DNA of 21,583 bases from IMG/VR virus record IMGVR_UViG_3300008517_000139, positions 1 through 21,583 of that record; one strand, written 5' to 3'. The first letter of the stretch is position 1. Each line of letters begins with the position of its first letter. Positions 21,213-21,583 of this stretch are shown here, in pieces. The notes beneath the pieces were generated by a model. That model made no database searches, had not been told where the DNA came from, and saw only the letters and a list, made by a program, of their open reading frames with translations. The stretch comes from a virus. Made by a program: the position numbers and the translations under genes.

Positions 21213-21407
21213 TTATTTAATAATATTTATTTTTTGTATTAACCATTCTCCTTTATCCACTGCTTTCTCACTACGTCCCTTGCACAGTCTTAAATATTGT
21301 ATATATTGATAGTTTATAAAATATTCAAGCGGAGGTATGGTAGTACGCCCATCTTTTCCAATACAAAGTTTCTTTCATTTTTTTAATATCCCTTGTGTCC
21401 TGAACAT
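21213..21407 (-). pseudogene. Small gene interrupted by an in-frame TGA at codon 11
   Basis: ATG at 21405-21407, after an AAAAAGGGGTAAA ribosome-binding site, reads MFRTQGILKK and then TGA (21375-21377). The same frame stays open for 53 more codons to TAA 21213-21215 and looks coding (KKLCIGKDGRTTIPPLEYF, then EKAVDKGEWLIQKIN). TGG-to-TGA is the simplest lesion; UGA readthrough is the alternative. The gap to the next gene is short, as for the intact genes around it. The function is not recognised. Confidence 0.5.
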
Positions 21408-21408
21408 T

Positions 21409-21570
21409 TTACCCCTTTTTCTTTTTTTGTGGTTTTGTTCTTTTACTCTTTTTTAGCATAGCCATATAAAAAGGTACGCGATGCCTATTATGGCCAGATA
21501 AAGAAGTTTTTAAGTCATTTGGCTCCTTTTTGGAGAATAGATTTTTAAAGTATGTAAAAAGATTATTCAA
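21409..21570 (-). CDS. Small basic protein (TTG start), first gene visible on the minus strand
   Basis: A 53-residue frame starts at TTG 21570, with GGGGTG seven bases upstream, and stops at TAA 21409-21411, two bases before the next ATG. The sequence begins MNNLFTYFKNLFSKKEP and ends in a lysine cluster (KSKRTKPQKKKKG), as in small nucleic-acid-binding or membrane-proximal peptides. The start is uncertain because the window ends 13 bases upstream. Confidence 0.45.
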   Translation of the reverse strand: MNNLFTYFKNLFSKKEPNDLKTSLSGHNRHRVPFYMAMLKKSKRTKPQKKKKG

Positions 21571-21583
21571 GATTTTTCACCCC

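Noticed and set aside
21420-21500. Hydrophobic minus-strand frame (KLLYLAIIGIAYLFIWLC)
   Set aside because: It has a stop at its third codon and is a shadow of the longer, better-supported frame at 21409-21570.
1-21583. CRISPR array suggested by the Cas4-like gene
   Set aside because: No series of regularly spaced direct repeats was seen on either strand, and no cas1 or cas2 gene is present; the Cas4-like nuclease fits the recombination operon.
1-21583. Genome-wide UGA recoding (code 4 or 25)
   Set aside because: Several large genes end in UGA within ATGA overlaps and no large gene has an internal UGA, so UGA acts as a stop here; only small frames contain it.

Overview
This is an AT-rich, gene-dense stretch of a tailed double-stranded DNA bacteriophage or prophage. 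The evidence is a genuine terminase large subunit, a nearly complete phage replication and recombination set, and many tiny genes joined by ATGA or TAATG overlaps. Ribosome binding sites are purine-rich (GGGGG or AGGAGG types), and ATG, GTG and TTG starts are all used, which fits a low-GC bacterial host, perhaps Bacillota. The host cannot be fixed from the sequence. UGA is a normal stop here: several large genes end in UGA, often inside an ATGA junction.

Layout, plus strand. Positions 1-8159 form the replication and recombination module: the tail of a probable DnaB-like helicase, a zinc-finger/Toprim primase, a gp32-like single-stranded-DNA-binding protein behind its own promoter and operator, an SF2 helicase, small proteins including a MerR-like regulator, a RecA/UvsX-like recombinase, a PD-(D/E)XK endonuclease, a Cas4/RecB-like iron-sulfur nuclease and a RuvC-like resolvase. 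Positions 8430-10332 hold a strong promoter, a probable structured small RNA, a membrane protein and a Ycf46-like AAA+ ATPase. Positions 10356-15745 lead through genes of unknown role to the probable terminase small subunit, the terminase large subunit and a small degenerate P-loop protein. Next comes a sulfotransferase (15754-16407), then a run of small genes with two membrane peptides, a structured leader, an FmdB-type zinc ribbon and a zincin-like protein, ending at 19230.

Layout, minus strand. From the right edge to 19237 runs a convergent block: four or five small unknown genes, a 232-residue serine recombinase preceded by a long inverted repeat, a ribbon-helix-helix protein and a broken gene. 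This is probably a separate early or integration/regulation module. No portal, capsid or tail gene is visible.

The genes fit one cycle. Helicase, primase and SSB make DNA; RecA-like, SF2 helicase, Cas4-like, PD-(D/E)XK and RuvC-like proteins drive recombination-dependent replication and resolve branches; terminase packages the product. The features most worth a second look are the promoter-driven structured RNA at 8434-8577, the switch-like leader at 17202-17298, the palindromic operator over the SSB promoter, the phage sulfotransferase, and seven small reading frames that each carry one or a few lesions while every large gene is intact.
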